Positions 1 to 8,465 of a stretch of 64,000 nt of DNA are shown here, piece after piece. The position numbers and the translations under genes were made by a program. Position 1 is the stretch's first letter. Each line of letters starts with the position of its first letter. The stretch spans positions 310,001 to 374,000 of the forward strand of contig NZ_MAXC01000051.1 in the NCBI RefSeq assembly GCF_001693485.1, given 5' to 3'. Origin of the DNA: Bradyrhizobium sp. LMTR 3. Its GTDB lineage: Bacteria > Pseudomonadota > Alphaproteobacteria > Rhizobiales > Xanthobacteraceae. The notes under the pieces are model-generated. The model saw nothing but the letters and a program-made list of their open reading frames with translations. It made no database searches and was not told the origin of the DNA.

Positions 1-1030
1 CCTCGGCCCAGAAGCGGCTGCCGTCCTTGCGAACGCGCCAGCCCTCGCCTGCCGACTTGCCTTCCCGCTCTGCGTCGAGAAGCACGGCATCGGGAACCCC
101 GGACTCGCGGTCTTCTTCGGTGTGAAGGATGGCGTAGTGGGTACCTATGATCTCGTCGCCGTAGCCGATCAGCCGGCGCGCGCCGAGATTCCAGTTCGCC
201 ACCCGCCCTTCGGGGTCGAGCATGAAGATGGCGTGATCGGCCACCCCCTCCACCAGCAGGCGGAATTTCTCCTCGCTCCGCCTGAGTGCCTCGGCTTCGC
301 GATCGGCACGTTCTGCCGAGGCGCGGTCGTACACGGCCGCGGCGAGCCCAATGACGAGGACGACGATCGTGGTGCCGGCGACCAGGAACGCGAGGGGCGC
401 TTGCCCAACCGCGCCGTGGGCTGCGCGGCCAAGAATGGCATCCGTGGCAAGGAAGGAGGAGCCGCGCATGGCCGCGTAGTGCATCCCGGAGATCGCCACC
501 CCCATGACGACGCCCGCCGATATGCGCTCGAGCACGCTCGTCATGTGAAAGGCGAGGCGCAGCGCAATGATGGACGCGCCGATCGCAATGGCGATGGAAA
601 GCACAACCCAGACGGGATCGTAGTGGATCGCAGCCGCCATCCGCATGGCGCTCATGCCGGTGTAATGCATGCCGGAGATCGCGAGCCCCATTCCAATGCC
701 GGAAACGACGAGCGCGTTCGACCGCTGACTTACGACGACGAACGCGGCTGCAGCGACCAAAATGGGAAGGGCGAGCGAGAGGAGCGTGAGGAGCGGATCG
801 TAGGAAATTTCGACGCCGGGCAGGCTGAACGCCAGCATGGCCACGAAATGCATGGACCAGATGCCGCCACCCATGGCGACGGCCGCAGCCCCAAGCCAGC
901 CCAGGCTGGCGGAGCCGGAAGCAGCCCGCATGCGAGTCGCGAGATCCAGCGCCGTATAGGAAGAAAGCGCGGCAATCAGGAGTGACAGCGCGACAAGAAC
1001 GGGGTCATGGGTGCCTGGATGGTGATGCAT
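1..1030 (-). CDS. MHYT-domain integral membrane sensor with PAS domain (3' end outside window)
   Basis: The first 343 residues are visible and the reading frame stays open to the window edge. The N-terminus is a seven-helix MHYT sensor domain: MHxxxM signatures occur near residues 59 (MHFVAM), 119 (MHYTGM) and 181 (MHYAAM), each at a membrane helix. A cytoplasmic helix with RSEEKFRLLVEG at about residue 245 begins a PAS domain (DHAIFMLDPEGRVANWN). MHYT domains are proposed to sense O2, CO or NO through metal ions; the PAS is usually followed by a GGDEF/EAL or kinase output, which lies off the window here. The start is ATG at 1030, giving MHHHPGTHD. It lies just outside the leftmost tRNA-Gln fragment, so it may be the original chromosomal flank. 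Confidence 0.85.
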   Translation of the reverse strand, partial: MHHHPGTHDPVLVALSLLIAALSSYTALDLATRMRAASGSASLGWLGAAAVAMGGGIWSMHFVAMLAFSLPGVEISYDPLLTLLSLALPILVAAAAFVVVSQRSNALVVSGIGMGLAISGMHYTGMSAMRMAAAIHYDPVWVVLSIAIAIGASIIALRLAFHMTSVLERISAGVVMGVAISGMHYAAMRGSSFLATDAILGRAAHGAVGQAPLAFLVAGTTIVVLVIGLAAAVYDRASAERADREAEALRRSEEKFRLLVEGVADHAIFMLDPEGRVANWNLGARRLIGYGDEIIGTHYAILHTEEDRESGVPDAVLLDAEREGKSAGEGWRVRKDGSRFWAE

Positions 1031-1134
1031 TCCGTTGATGTCGCAAGGAAAGCATCTCAATAGCACCGTTCTTGCGGCCGTGCATTGTTCCCGCGCCGAA
1101 TGGCAATTGAGGGTGCCGAGCTCGGCGGAGCGCC

Positions 1135-1184
1135 TGGCCGGAGTGGGAGGGATCGAACCTCCGAATGACGGAATCGAAATCCGC
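1135..1184 (-). repeat. Displaced 3' half of tRNA-Gln (oldest att-like copy)
   Basis: This matches the intact tRNA at 61609-61658 from the CCA end through the T arm to the anticodon stem, with five substitutions in 50 bp and no gaps. It has the same orientation as the intact gene. It cannot form a tRNA because the 5' half is absent. The interpretation is an old attachment site left by integration into tRNA-Gln. Confidence 0.75.
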
Positions 1185-1196
1185 CCAATTATCCAA

Positions 1197-1280
1197 TGAT
1201 TTCAAGGCGCCTTTGGAAAGAAGCCCAAGACGGCCCCAGCCGTTCAATAGCTTGGCAGCCGTTTCCAAATAGAAGCAGCC
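1197..1280. repeat. 84-bp repeat, copy 1 (partner at 4453-4540)
   Basis: It starts TGATTTCAAGG and ends AGCAGCC. It aligns along its whole length with 4453-4540, with scattered substitutions and a few indels, and lies just inside the tRNA-Gln fragment in both places. It is probably a piece of related integrative-element DNA adjacent to the attachment core. Confidence 0.65.
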
Positions 1281-1461
1281 TCCACGGAGGATCGGTCCCG
1301 GCAACAACTGGGAGCGACTGCGCTGACATGGCCTGCACGCGAATCAATGGCTCTAAAGCTGTGGCTCAACTGTCTTTTAGCTTTTGGGCGACCAGGCGCC
1401 CTGCCCGATGATCGTTACTTCCGGACCTTTGACGCCGAATTCTTTCTGCTTCACGGTCGCC

Positions 1462-2091
1462 TCAACTTCCGATGATGCCGACCAGACGAGGGCGGCGGTG
1501 GTTTGCGGGCGGGTTCTCGGCCGGAAGGGCGCGCAGCCATTCGCGGAAGCTGACGACCTCGGGACAATCCGCGGTGCCTTCAGGTGCAATCAGCCAATCA
1601 CCCAAACCGGATCCCCCAATGACCCGGTCGCAGCGATAGCCCGGATGGTGGCCAAGACCGCGGGCTATCAGCAAGTCGACCTTGCCCTCGACCAACTCGT
1701 GCAAGCCGGCGGGCTGCAGCACCCGCAAACCGATTTCCGCATGCGCGGTGCGAAACTCCGCCAACTCGAGGCGGCGCAGGTCGAAGCTGCCATGGACCCC
1801 CAACTGCAACAGCACCGCACCTGCCGGTTTCAATTGCGAGGTCGCGTCCGCAATGCGACGAAAACCATCGGATATCTCGGGCAGATAGGCCTGACCGGCC
1901 GCGGTCAGGATGAGCTGCTTATGCAGCCGCTCGAACAGGCGTACGCCGAGGCGCGCCTCCAGCGCTTTCACCTGCTGCCCCACAGCGGCGGGCGTCACGT
2001 GCAACTCGTGCGCGGCCAGTTTGAAGCTGAGATGCCGCGCGGCGGCTTCGAATGCGCGGAGCGCGTTGAGTGGTGGAAGGGTGTAGGTCAT
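1462..2091 (-). CDS. LysR-family regulator, GcvA type, with internally deleted effector domain
   Basis: The start chosen is ATG at 2091 (MTYTLPPLNALRAFEAAARH), the standard beginning of GcvA-like LysR proteins; the open frame upstream of it has no family similarity. Residues 1-65 are a normal winged helix (TPAAVGQQVKALEARLGVRL). The effector domain begins normally (about 90-165, ending VDLLIARGLGHHPG) but then jumps directly to the usual C-terminal end (DWLIAPEGTADCPEVVSFREW). About 85-90 residues of the co-inducer domain are missing compared with the ~300-aa family. The total is 209 aa. DNA binding may be retained, but normal ligand response is unlikely. It is divergent from the ATC-hydrolase-like gene at 2218, its likely original target. 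Confidence 0.75.
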   Translation of the reverse strand: MTYTLPPLNALRAFEAAARHLSFKLAAHELHVTPAAVGQQVKALEARLGVRLFERLHKQLILTAAGQAYLPEISDGFRRIADATSQLKPAGAVLLQLGVHGSFDLRRLELAEFRTAHAEIGLRVLQPAGLHELVEGKVDLLIARGLGHHPGYRCDRVIGGSGLGDWLIAPEGTADCPEVVSFREWLRALPAENPPANHRRPRLVGIIGS

Positions 2092-2217
2092 CGCGCTGCA
2101 GTTTGACACTGATAGGCCGTGGCCTTGCAATAGATTTTCTAGTGCTTGACCTAAGGAACGATGCTTTGCGCTGACTTGATGTCCCCGGTTACGGTCGGTT
2201 CGCAACAGAGGTGTCCA

Positions 2218-2895
2218 ATGGCTGAGATCATCCATCCCTTTTACGAGTCGCATCGCAGTGCAATGGAGGCCGCCATGCGCCATCGCCTCGACCTTGCCGA
2301 AGCGATGTTGTGCGAGCGCGCGCATCTATCCAATATCGATGGGATTAGGCAGGAGGTGATGGACGAATTCGAAATCGTGCTCACCCAAATGCCCTATGTC
2401 GGAGGCGCTGCAAGTCGTATGAGCGATTTCTTCATGCGTCTCATGGGCTTTATGGCCATCAGCCGAGTGCTCCGGCGACACGGCGTGTCGCTGTCGGTGA
2501 TCGGCGAAATCGAGCGAGAAACCTACAAGGCGCAATTGCTCACCGTGCCCGAAGCGGAACGTCTCGCCTCGGGGCGTCAATTCATGTCGTCAGAGAATCA
2601 GACTTTGCTGCGCGAGCAGGCTACAAAAAGCCATCAGAAAGAGTTTCCGGAAGATTTCGTCTACGATTTCGTCGAGCCGGGCCCGGGTGACAGCTTTGAA
2701 TTCGGCATCAACTACAAAGCTTGCGGCTTTTGCAAATTCGCGGCTCGCCACGGAGATGAAGAAATCTTGCCGAACATTTGTGGGCTTGATTTCGACGCCT
2801 ATGCAACGCGAGGCATCCACCTGGAAAGGACACAAACGTTGGCTGGCGGCGCGAACCACTGCAATTTCCGCTTCTCGCGGCTCGCGTCGGACTAG
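2218..2895 (+). CDS. L-2-amino-thiazoline-4-carboxylic acid hydrolase-like protein
   Basis: The protein is 225 aa from ATG 2218 (MAEIIHPFYESHR), which has AGAGGTG just upstream; an in-frame ATG 19 codons earlier lacks this and is less likely. The C-terminal half carries the family signature: GFCKF after NYKACGF, then NICGLDFDAYATRGIHLERT and TLAGGANHCNFRF, with conserved Cys residues. The family (Pfam ATC_hydrolase) is named for the enzyme that opens the thiazoline ring of ATC in bacterial L-cysteine production, but most members are of unknown substrate. It is transcribed divergently from the damaged LysR gene. The family call is firm; the substrate is an inference. Confidence 0.75.
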   Translation: MAEIIHPFYESHRSAMEAAMRHRLDLAEAMLCERAHLSNIDGIRQEVMDEFEIVLTQMPYVGGAASRMSDFFMRLMGFMAISRVLRRHGVSLSVIGEIERETYKAQLLTVPEAERLASGRQFMSSENQTLLREQATKSHQKEFPEDFVYDFVEPGPGDSFEFGINYKACGFCKFAARHGDEEILPNICGLDFDAYATRGIHLERTQTLAGGANHCNFRFSRLASD

Positions 2896-3018
2896 GACGA
2901 CGTACGTGTGCTTCGGGTCTTCGCGTCGCAAGCGCCGAGATCGACATTCGCTGACAATGGCCGCTTGACGAGTTGGTGCCCCGTGTGGGCGGCCCGGCAC
3001 CTGGCGATGGATGGTCGT

Positions 3019-4218
3019 TCAGCCGTGATACGCAAACAGCTCGATTGGGTCGTTGAAGCCGCGCACCGGATATTCCCCGACGCGTTCGAGATCGAAATCG
3101 TTTTCGACGAAATCAGCGAACGCGCGGGACAGCAGCACCGTTTTTCCCAATTGTTTGGTGAGGGCTTCGAGACGCGAAGCCATGTTGACCGCAGGACCGA
3201 TGACCGTGAAGTCGAGCCGGCTGCGCGACCCGATATTGCCGTACATGACGTCTCCGACGTGGACGCCGATGCCGTAATTCAGCGGCTCACGACCGGTTTC
3301 GCTATTTTCTTCGTTGAGAGCAAGCATGGCCTGACGGGCTTCAGCCACGGCATGCAGCAGATTTGCGCAGGCCGACGACCGGCTCAGCGGAAAAATGGCA
3401 AGCAGACCGTCGCCGATGAATTTCAGTATTTCCCCGCCATGTCGCGCAATCGGCTCCGACATCGCATCGAAATAGCCGTTCAGAAGATCAATGACGTCAT
3501 CGCGCGGCCAGTTGTCGGAGATCCTGGTGAAATCACGCAGATCGCAGATCATGATGGCGGCACGTACCGTCGTCCCGCTACCCCGCCTGGTGGCGCCGGC
3601 TAGAATGAGCTCGCTGGCATGCGACCCGACATAGGTTTCAAGCAGCGTTCGCGCCAACCGGTTCTTGACACGGATTTCGCTGACCAGCGCCAGAACCGGC
3701 AACAGTTCCAGCAGGCTGGCGATATGCGCATCGTCGAAACCTCCTGGCCGGTCGGTTGCAAAGGTCACGATATGCCGCTTGCCGAGCGTATGATACAGCG
3801 GCCACGCCACATAATCAGTCAGGCCTTTCGCCCGCATCTCGTCAAAGACGGCGTGCTTGCGGCCCAGTGACGGGTCCCGTTCGAGATTTTCGCGCACCTC
3901 GGAGGCACCGTCATGAACTTCGTTGGCGGGACTACCGATGTATTCGGATCGCTCCCTGATGTCGTAGTCGACCCTCGCAATCTCCGCCTCGCGCATCCCG
4001 TCGGCCCACATGATCCGTGCGCCAAGCCATTGCGGATGGTGGATCAGGATATGAAGCGACGCCCGCTTGACGGGAATGCCTGCTCGCTGGAGCCGGATAC
4101 ACAGCTCGGCGAAAATATTGTCAATGAAGCGCTCATCACGCGTGTCGTTTGTCAGCCAGTGCAAGACGTCCCGGTCAGAACACGCGGTAACGGGATCAAT
4201 TGTTGGCGGCGCGTTCAT
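3019..4218 (-). CDS. Class III adenylate/guanylate cyclase
   Basis: The protein is 399 aa from ATG 4218, which is preceded by AGGAGC; the open frame continues upstream into the tRNA fragment and is not used. Residues 1-200 form a soluble N-terminal sensor-like region of the type common in rhizobial cyclases. The catalytic domain (about 205-390) shows the first metal-binding Asp in MICDLRDFTRIS, then GGEILKFIGDGLLAIF with the second Asp, and GIGVHVGDVMYGNIGSRSR. No transmembrane helix is evident, so it should be cytosolic. It probably makes cAMP; guanylate activity cannot be excluded from sequence. It lies at the right end of the first segment, next to the tRNA fragment at 4392. Confidence 0.85.
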   Translation of the reverse strand: MNAPPTIDPVTACSDRDVLHWLTNDTRDERFIDNIFAELCIRLQRAGIPVKRASLHILIHHPQWLGARIMWADGMREAEIARVDYDIRERSEYIGSPANEVHDGASEVRENLERDPSLGRKHAVFDEMRAKGLTDYVAWPLYHTLGKRHIVTFATDRPGGFDDAHIASLLELLPVLALVSEIRVKNRLARTLLETYVGSHASELILAGATRRGSGTTVRAAIMICDLRDFTRISDNWPRDDVIDLLNGYFDAMSEPIARHGGEILKFIGDGLLAIFPLSRSSACANLLHAVAEARQAMLALNEENSETGREPLNYGIGVHVGDVMYGNIGSRSRLDFTVIGPAVNMASRLEALTKQLGKTVLLSRAFADFVENDFDLERVGEYPVRGFNDPIELFAYHG

Positions 4219-4391
4219 ATCTTGCTCCTGAGCGGTGACCTGGATCGACGGTACAGGATATGTCGTGTCCCCGCGCGACGTCGTCAACGGCGTCCGCCGC
4301 AATCTGCTTGTGCGCATCGGGTTGTCGGCGAGTTGTTGCGTATCCGGCGCGAGAGGGCGCCGCGGTCGTGCCGGGCTGGCGCTTCGAGCCC

Positions 4392-4437
4392 TGGCTGGGG
4401 CGGAGCGATCGAACCTCCGAATGGCGGAATCAAAATC
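4392..4437 (-). repeat. Displaced 3' half of tRNA-Gln (middle att-like copy)
   Basis: It matches 61609-61655 of the intact tRNA except for one missing base and one substitution near the T stem (GGAGCGATC for GGGAGGGATC). Orientation is the same as the intact gene. It would be the att remnant of the second integration in the stack. Confidence 0.8.
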
Positions 4438-4452
4438 AGTTTGATTCTCGAG

Positions 4453-4540
4453 TGATTTCAAGGGGCGTTTGGAAAAAATGGCCAGAATGGCCTCTAGCAA
4501 ACTCAATAGCTTAGCAGCCCGTTTCCAAACAAAAGCAGCC
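4453..4540. repeat. 88-bp repeat, copy 2 (partner at 1197-1280)
   Basis: It begins TGATTTCAAGG and ends AAAGCAGCC, directly after the tRNA-Gln fragment, as does copy 1. GAGTGATTTCAA at 4450-4461 also recurs at 61596-61607, immediately next to the intact tRNA 3' end, so part of it could be an integrase arm site. Confidence 0.6.
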
Positions 4541-4785
4541 CGCCACACGGGATCCGCCGTGGCAAACCGGACTTTGGAGCCAACCGCAGCAATGTCCGCT
4601 AAAATCCAACTGCGTGCGCAACAGTGGAAAATCGAGTTTCGCGCCCCTGGATGATTGCGATACGCTTCGTCATTCTACGTGCTCTATATGCGGGGCAGGT
4701 GCTCGCTATTTTCGGCCGCGTTGCATGTTCGCCGTTAATTAATCCGTAAAGGCCACAGGGCTAGCTCATCAGTAATGAGGAAGCC

Positions 4786-6591
4786 ATGTCCGATCTCAGT
4801 TCGACCTCAGGCCAGGCAGCGCAAAGAGAGCAATTCGGCACGAATCCGAACGTCTGGATGCCGGTGCTGTGGCTAGCGGTAGTGCTCGCACTTGCGTTGC
4901 CCTCGATCGACGGCGACGTCTTCGATGCGCTATCTGCAGATGACGCCATGCGGCTCGTCCAGGTTCGCGACCTGATCAGTGGGCAAGGCTGGTTCGACCT
5001 GTTCCAATATCGATTGGATCCGCCTGGCGCGTCGATGCACTGGTCGCGCGTCATCGACGTCCCCTTGGCTGCGTTGATCCTTCTGCTGAAGCCGCTGGTT
5101 GGAACGCACGGCGCAGAAGTCGCGATGCTATTTCTTTGGCCCCTGCTGCTGCTCGCAGCCTCGCTTGTGTTGGTCGCTGCAATTGCCCGCCAAATGAGTA
5201 CCAGTGCCAATAACTCGCAGATGGCGGCAGTGCTGCTGGCAGTGCTATCCGTGCCGGCGCTAATCCATTTCCGGCCAGGTGCGATTGATCACCACAACGC
5301 GCAGATCGCTTTGTTGCTCGCCCTGGTCCTGCTGACGTCACAGATCGAGCAGAGTGCGGTTAAGGCCGCGCTGGGCGGCGTGGTGGCATCGCTATCGCTG
5401 GCGATCGGCATTGAAATGCTGCCCGCCATCGCAGCAATAAGTCTCGCCGTATTTGGCCTCTTTGTCTGGAGGGGGGCATCCGTCTCGCGACAGATCAGCG
5501 CCTTCGGGGCGGGGCTGGCAGCATCATCGCTCCTGCTCGCATTGGCATTGCTTCCACTGCCTTCGCTGGCGTTGCCAGTCTGCGACACTTTCGGTGGGCC
5601 GGTCCTGCTGCTGGCCGCCGGGGGCGGCATTGGTCTGATGACCATGGCCGCAATTGATCGTCGCCACTCTACGCTGCGCCTGCGCGTGGCTACGGGAACG
5701 GGGTCGGCGATCACTCTGGTTGGCGCCTTCCTCTCACTGTTTGCGGGATGCATTGCGTCGCCTTACGCACATCTCGATCCGCTTGTTACTTCGCTTTGGG
5801 TCGACAGGGTTGTCGAATCGATGTCACTCGCGACGATGCTGCAGCTCGCGCCGCAAAAAGTCCTCGGTTTCTACGGGTTTCCGTTGATGACGATGGGCTT
5901 CGCCGTGGCGGCGCTGATCCGGTCCAATCCGCTTGGACGATTCTGCTGGATCCTTGGCGTAATGACCCTGGCCGCGTTGATCGGGCTTAGCTTTTGGGAG
6001 ATTCGGGGCTCTGCGGCGGCAACGATGTTGGCGGCTCCGATTTTTGCGGCGAGCCTGACCATTCTGTGGCCAACACTTGCCTCTGGACGAACCTTGGTCA
6101 TTTTGGCACTCGCCGTGTCACCAGCGAGCCTTGCAGCCTTGGGCCTTTCGGCGAAGCCACTGATCGACTTGATTTTCAAGCCGCAGATGACGATCGCCGA
6201 GCAAGATGCGTCAACGTGCCAGACCGTGTCCGATGTCGCTTTCATGACACAACTTCCGAACGGACGTGTGATGGCACCGATCGATCTCGGACCAAAGATT
6301 CTTGTCGCCACCGGTCACGCCGTTTTTGCAGCACCATACCATCGAAATAACGACGGTATCGTCGCGATGCTGAAGCTGATGCTGGCGCCAATACCGGTCG
6401 CGCATCAAATACTATCGGATCGTCGCATCGACCACCTGGTAATGTGTTCGGCAGCTCCCGAGCAGGATTTTGTCAAACTCGCTCCAGATGGATTAGCGGC
6501 ACGGCTCGGCCGGGGCGAAACGCCTGATTTCCTTGAGCGTCTCGACGTCGACCCCACACACAAAATTTCCGTTTGGCGCGTGCGAAGGTAA
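4786..6591 (+). CDS. Polytopic membrane protein, GT-C glycosyltransferase-like
   Basis: The protein is 601 aa from ATG 4786 with GAGGAAG upstream. About 11-12 hydrophobic helices span residues 25-460, followed by a ~140-residue soluble C-terminal domain. The first extracytoplasmic loop carries LSADDAMRLVQVRDLISGQG and GASMHWSRVIDVP. This DD-containing acidic motif followed by HWSR is typical of STT3/ArnT-like GT-C enzymes that use polyprenyl-linked sugar donors. The substrate is unknown. The nearby mutase-like oxidoreductase, O-methyltransferase and second membrane protein suggest surface polysaccharide or lipid-linked sugar modification. Confidence 0.65.
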   Translation: MSDLSSTSGQAAQREQFGTNPNVWMPVLWLAVVLALALPSIDGDVFDALSADDAMRLVQVRDLISGQGWFDLFQYRLDPPGASMHWSRVIDVPLAALILLLKPLVGTHGAEVAMLFLWPLLLLAASLVLVAAIARQMSTSANNSQMAAVLLAVLSVPALIHFRPGAIDHHNAQIALLLALVLLTSQIEQSAVKAALGGVVASLSLAIGIEMLPAIAAISLAVFGLFVWRGASVSRQISAFGAGLAASSLLLALALLPLPSLALPVCDTFGGPVLLLAAGGGIGLMTMAAIDRRHSTLRLRVATGTGSAITLVGAFLSLFAGCIASPYAHLDPLVTSLWVDRVVESMSLATMLQLAPQKVLGFYGFPLMTMGFAVAALIRSNPLGRFCWILGVMTLAALIGLSFWEIRGSAAATMLAAPIFAASLTILWPTLASGRTLVILALAVSPASLAALGLSAKPLIDLIFKPQMTIAEQDASTCQTVSDVAFMTQLPNGRVMAPIDLGPKILVATGHAVFAAPYHRNNDGIVAMLKLMLAPIPVAHQILSDRRIDHLVMCSAAPEQDFVKLAPDGLAARLGRGETPDFLERLDVDPTHKISVWRVRR

Positions 6592-6783
6592 ACGAGCCGC
6601 ACGCAGCTCGCTTCTGGTCTAACCCGACAAGCAAACATAATCGCGGACGCCGGCGTGTCTTAAAAGTGCCCGAAGCAACCTTGGTAGAGAGTGCCGACCA
6701 TTTTGCGGAAGGCGTTCGGCGGTGTCCGGAAATGATGACGCGTAGTTGAAAAGCCCCGCGTTCAAGCCAGCGGGCGCATCGCG

Positions 6784-8298
6784 CTACGCCGCCCGGGTGC
6801 TCGCCTTGAGCGGCACCAGACGCTCGCTCGCAAGAGCTGCTTGCGCGCTCGAAGCTCCCGCTTCATGATACTCAGCGTCCTCGTTTACCTGCCATACGTC
6901 GTAGATGCGCTCGCCAGCCAGAATATTGCGCGCCGTCAGCATGGCGGTCATCATGGCATGATCCTGGTTGTTGTACTTGTGCATCCCGTTTCGGCCGACC
7001 AGATGCAGGCTCGGATAGCTCTGCTCGAGATCGCGCCGGATCACTGCCATATTTTCACGATAGGCATCGTCATAGACCGGATAGGCTTTGGGCTGGCGCA
7101 CCACACAGCCGTCGACGACGTCGGCGGCAGAGATCAGGCCGACCTTGACGATCTCTTGTGTCGCGAGCGCGACAAGATCCCGATCGGACATCGCCCACAG
7201 ACCGTCGCCCTCGAAACAGAAATACTCGAGGCCGAGGCAAGACATCGCGGGCGGCGCCATGTCGGGCGACCACGAGCCGAAATTCTGCACCCGACCGACC
7301 TTCACCGATGGGTCGTGGATATAGATCCAGTTGTCGGCAAAAAGATCCGGCTTGTCGACCATCAACGCAACCGTGAGGAAATCGCGGTAGCGTAGGGCTC
7401 GCGCGTGCAGGACCGAGATAGGTTTCGGCGAGAGCCGTTGCACCAGCTCACGCACCGGCGCCGAACTCACGATATGGCGCGCCGTATAGTCTTCGCGTCG
7501 CCCGTCGGCGGTCACAACGCCGATACGCCAGTGTTTCCGCAAGTCGTCGTATGCGAGATCGGCCAGCTCCCTGCCCATCAGAATTCGGCCGCCGCGCTCT
7601 GTAATCCTGGCCGCAGCCGCTTCCCACATCATGCCGGGACCCTTGCGCGGGTACTGGAACGTCTCGATCAGCGTCTTCACGACCTCGCCGCCCGCGGCAT
7701 CGGCCTTTGGCTTGCGCCGGAATGAGCGCGTCAGCGCGTTCGTGACGGCGATGCGAAGATCCAGCCCTTTGATACGCTGCGCCGCCCAGTCCGAAGAGAT
7801 TTCGTCGCACGACATGCCCCACACTTTCTCGGTGTAGGTCTTGAAGAAGATTTGAAACAGACGCTCTCCGAACTGATTGCGCACCCAGTCGTGGAAACTG
7901 CGAGGCGACGCGACCGGAAAGGCCTTGGCGAAGGCATAGGACAACACGCAAGCGGCGCTCGTGAATATTCCGAGATTTCGCAACGCCTGGAATGCGTTCA
8001 GGGGATAGGAATAGAATTTGCCGCCATAGTAGATCCGCGACAGCCGCTGCCGCGTGATAAAGTCGTCAGGCAGGATCTCCAGCCAGAGATCGACGACTTC
8101 CTTTGCTTTTGAGAAGAACCGATGGCCGCCGACGTCGAACAGGTAATTGCCGTGCCGCACTGTTCGGCTGATGCCGCCTACATAAACCGGGTCTTTCTCG
8201 ATCACGATAACCGAGGACGTCTCCTTGGTCAGGCAATAGGCCGTGGTAAGGCCGGCGGGCCCGGCGCCGATCACGAAAACGTCTGCATCAACTGTCAT
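6784..8298 (-). CDS. NAD(P)/FAD-dependent oxidoreductase, UDP-galactopyranose-mutase-like
   Basis: The protein is 504 aa starting at ATG 8298 (MTVDADVFVIGAGPAGLTTA), with GAGGATC about 12 bases upstream; a GTG 33 bases earlier is possible but less family-like. Residues 7-40 form the Rossmann FAD site (GAGPAGLTTAY..VIEKD), followed by GGISRTVRHGNYLFDVGGHRFFS. This is the arrangement in UDP-galactopyranose mutase-like and protoporphyrinogen-oxidase-like amine oxidoreductases that act in exopolysaccharide clusters. The C-terminal part contains NGMHKYNNQDHAMMTAM, which contacts FAD. It faces the methyltransferase and GT-C-like genes, supporting a glycan role; the exact sugar nucleotide is not known. 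Confidence 0.75.
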   Translation of the reverse strand: MTVDADVFVIGAGPAGLTTAYCLTKETSSVIVIEKDPVYVGGISRTVRHGNYLFDVGGHRFFSKAKEVVDLWLEILPDDFITRQRLSRIYYGGKFYSYPLNAFQALRNLGIFTSAACVLSYAFAKAFPVASPRSFHDWVRNQFGERLFQIFFKTYTEKVWGMSCDEISSDWAAQRIKGLDLRIAVTNALTRSFRRKPKADAAGGEVVKTLIETFQYPRKGPGMMWEAAAARITERGGRILMGRELADLAYDDLRKHWRIGVVTADGRREDYTARHIVSSAPVRELVQRLSPKPISVLHARALRYRDFLTVALMVDKPDLFADNWIYIHDPSVKVGRVQNFGSWSPDMAPPAMSCLGLEYFCFEGDGLWAMSDRDLVALATQEIVKVGLISAADVVDGCVVRQPKAYPVYDDAYRENMAVIRRDLEQSYPSLHLVGRNGMHKYNNQDHAMMTAMLTARNILAGERIYDVWQVNEDAEYHEAGASSAQAALASERLVPLKASTRAA

Positions 8299-8465
8299 GC
8301 GCGGCGCGATCCTCGGATTTCGGGTTCGCACTTGCGCAGAGTTTCGTTAAAGGGAACTTACATCCTCTGGTGGGTTCTGCCCGCTTGGGATGCTTGGAGG
8401 CGAGAGTTAATGAAACGTCAGCGCATCATCCGACCGGTGCCGTTCGCACGCCCGGCGCCAGCCCA

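Larger units (their letters stand above)
1031..1461. other. Intergenic region with tRNA-Gln 3' fragment and long repeat
   Basis: No gene is supported here. The region holds the degenerate tRNA-Gln 3' fragment (1135-1184) and the first copy of an 84-88 bp repeat (1197-1280). A minus-strand open frame of 100 codons across it is a translation of the tRNA fragment and repeat; the same pseudo-peptide (..DFDSxIRRFD..) appears at 4.4 kb. Confidence 0.6.
4219..4785. other. Intergenic region with second tRNA-Gln fragment and repeat
   Basis: It contains the tRNA-Gln 3' fragment (4392-4437) and the second copy of the long repeat (4453-4540). The remaining ~240 bp before the glycosyltransferase-like gene is AT-richer and presumably holds its promoter. 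No coding signal is seen. Confidence 0.55.

Noticed and set aside
122..985. Long plus-strand open frame (287 codons) opposite the MHYT gene
   Set aside because: Highly charged low-complexity peptide with no membrane or domain pattern; the minus strand encodes a coherent MHYT/PAS protein.
1005..1307. Minus-strand frame through the tRNA-Gln fragment (and the N-terminal extension of the frame ending at 3019)
   Set aside because: Both translate tRNA-fragment and repeat DNA (..DFDSxIRRFD..); there is no ribosome site or conserved family.
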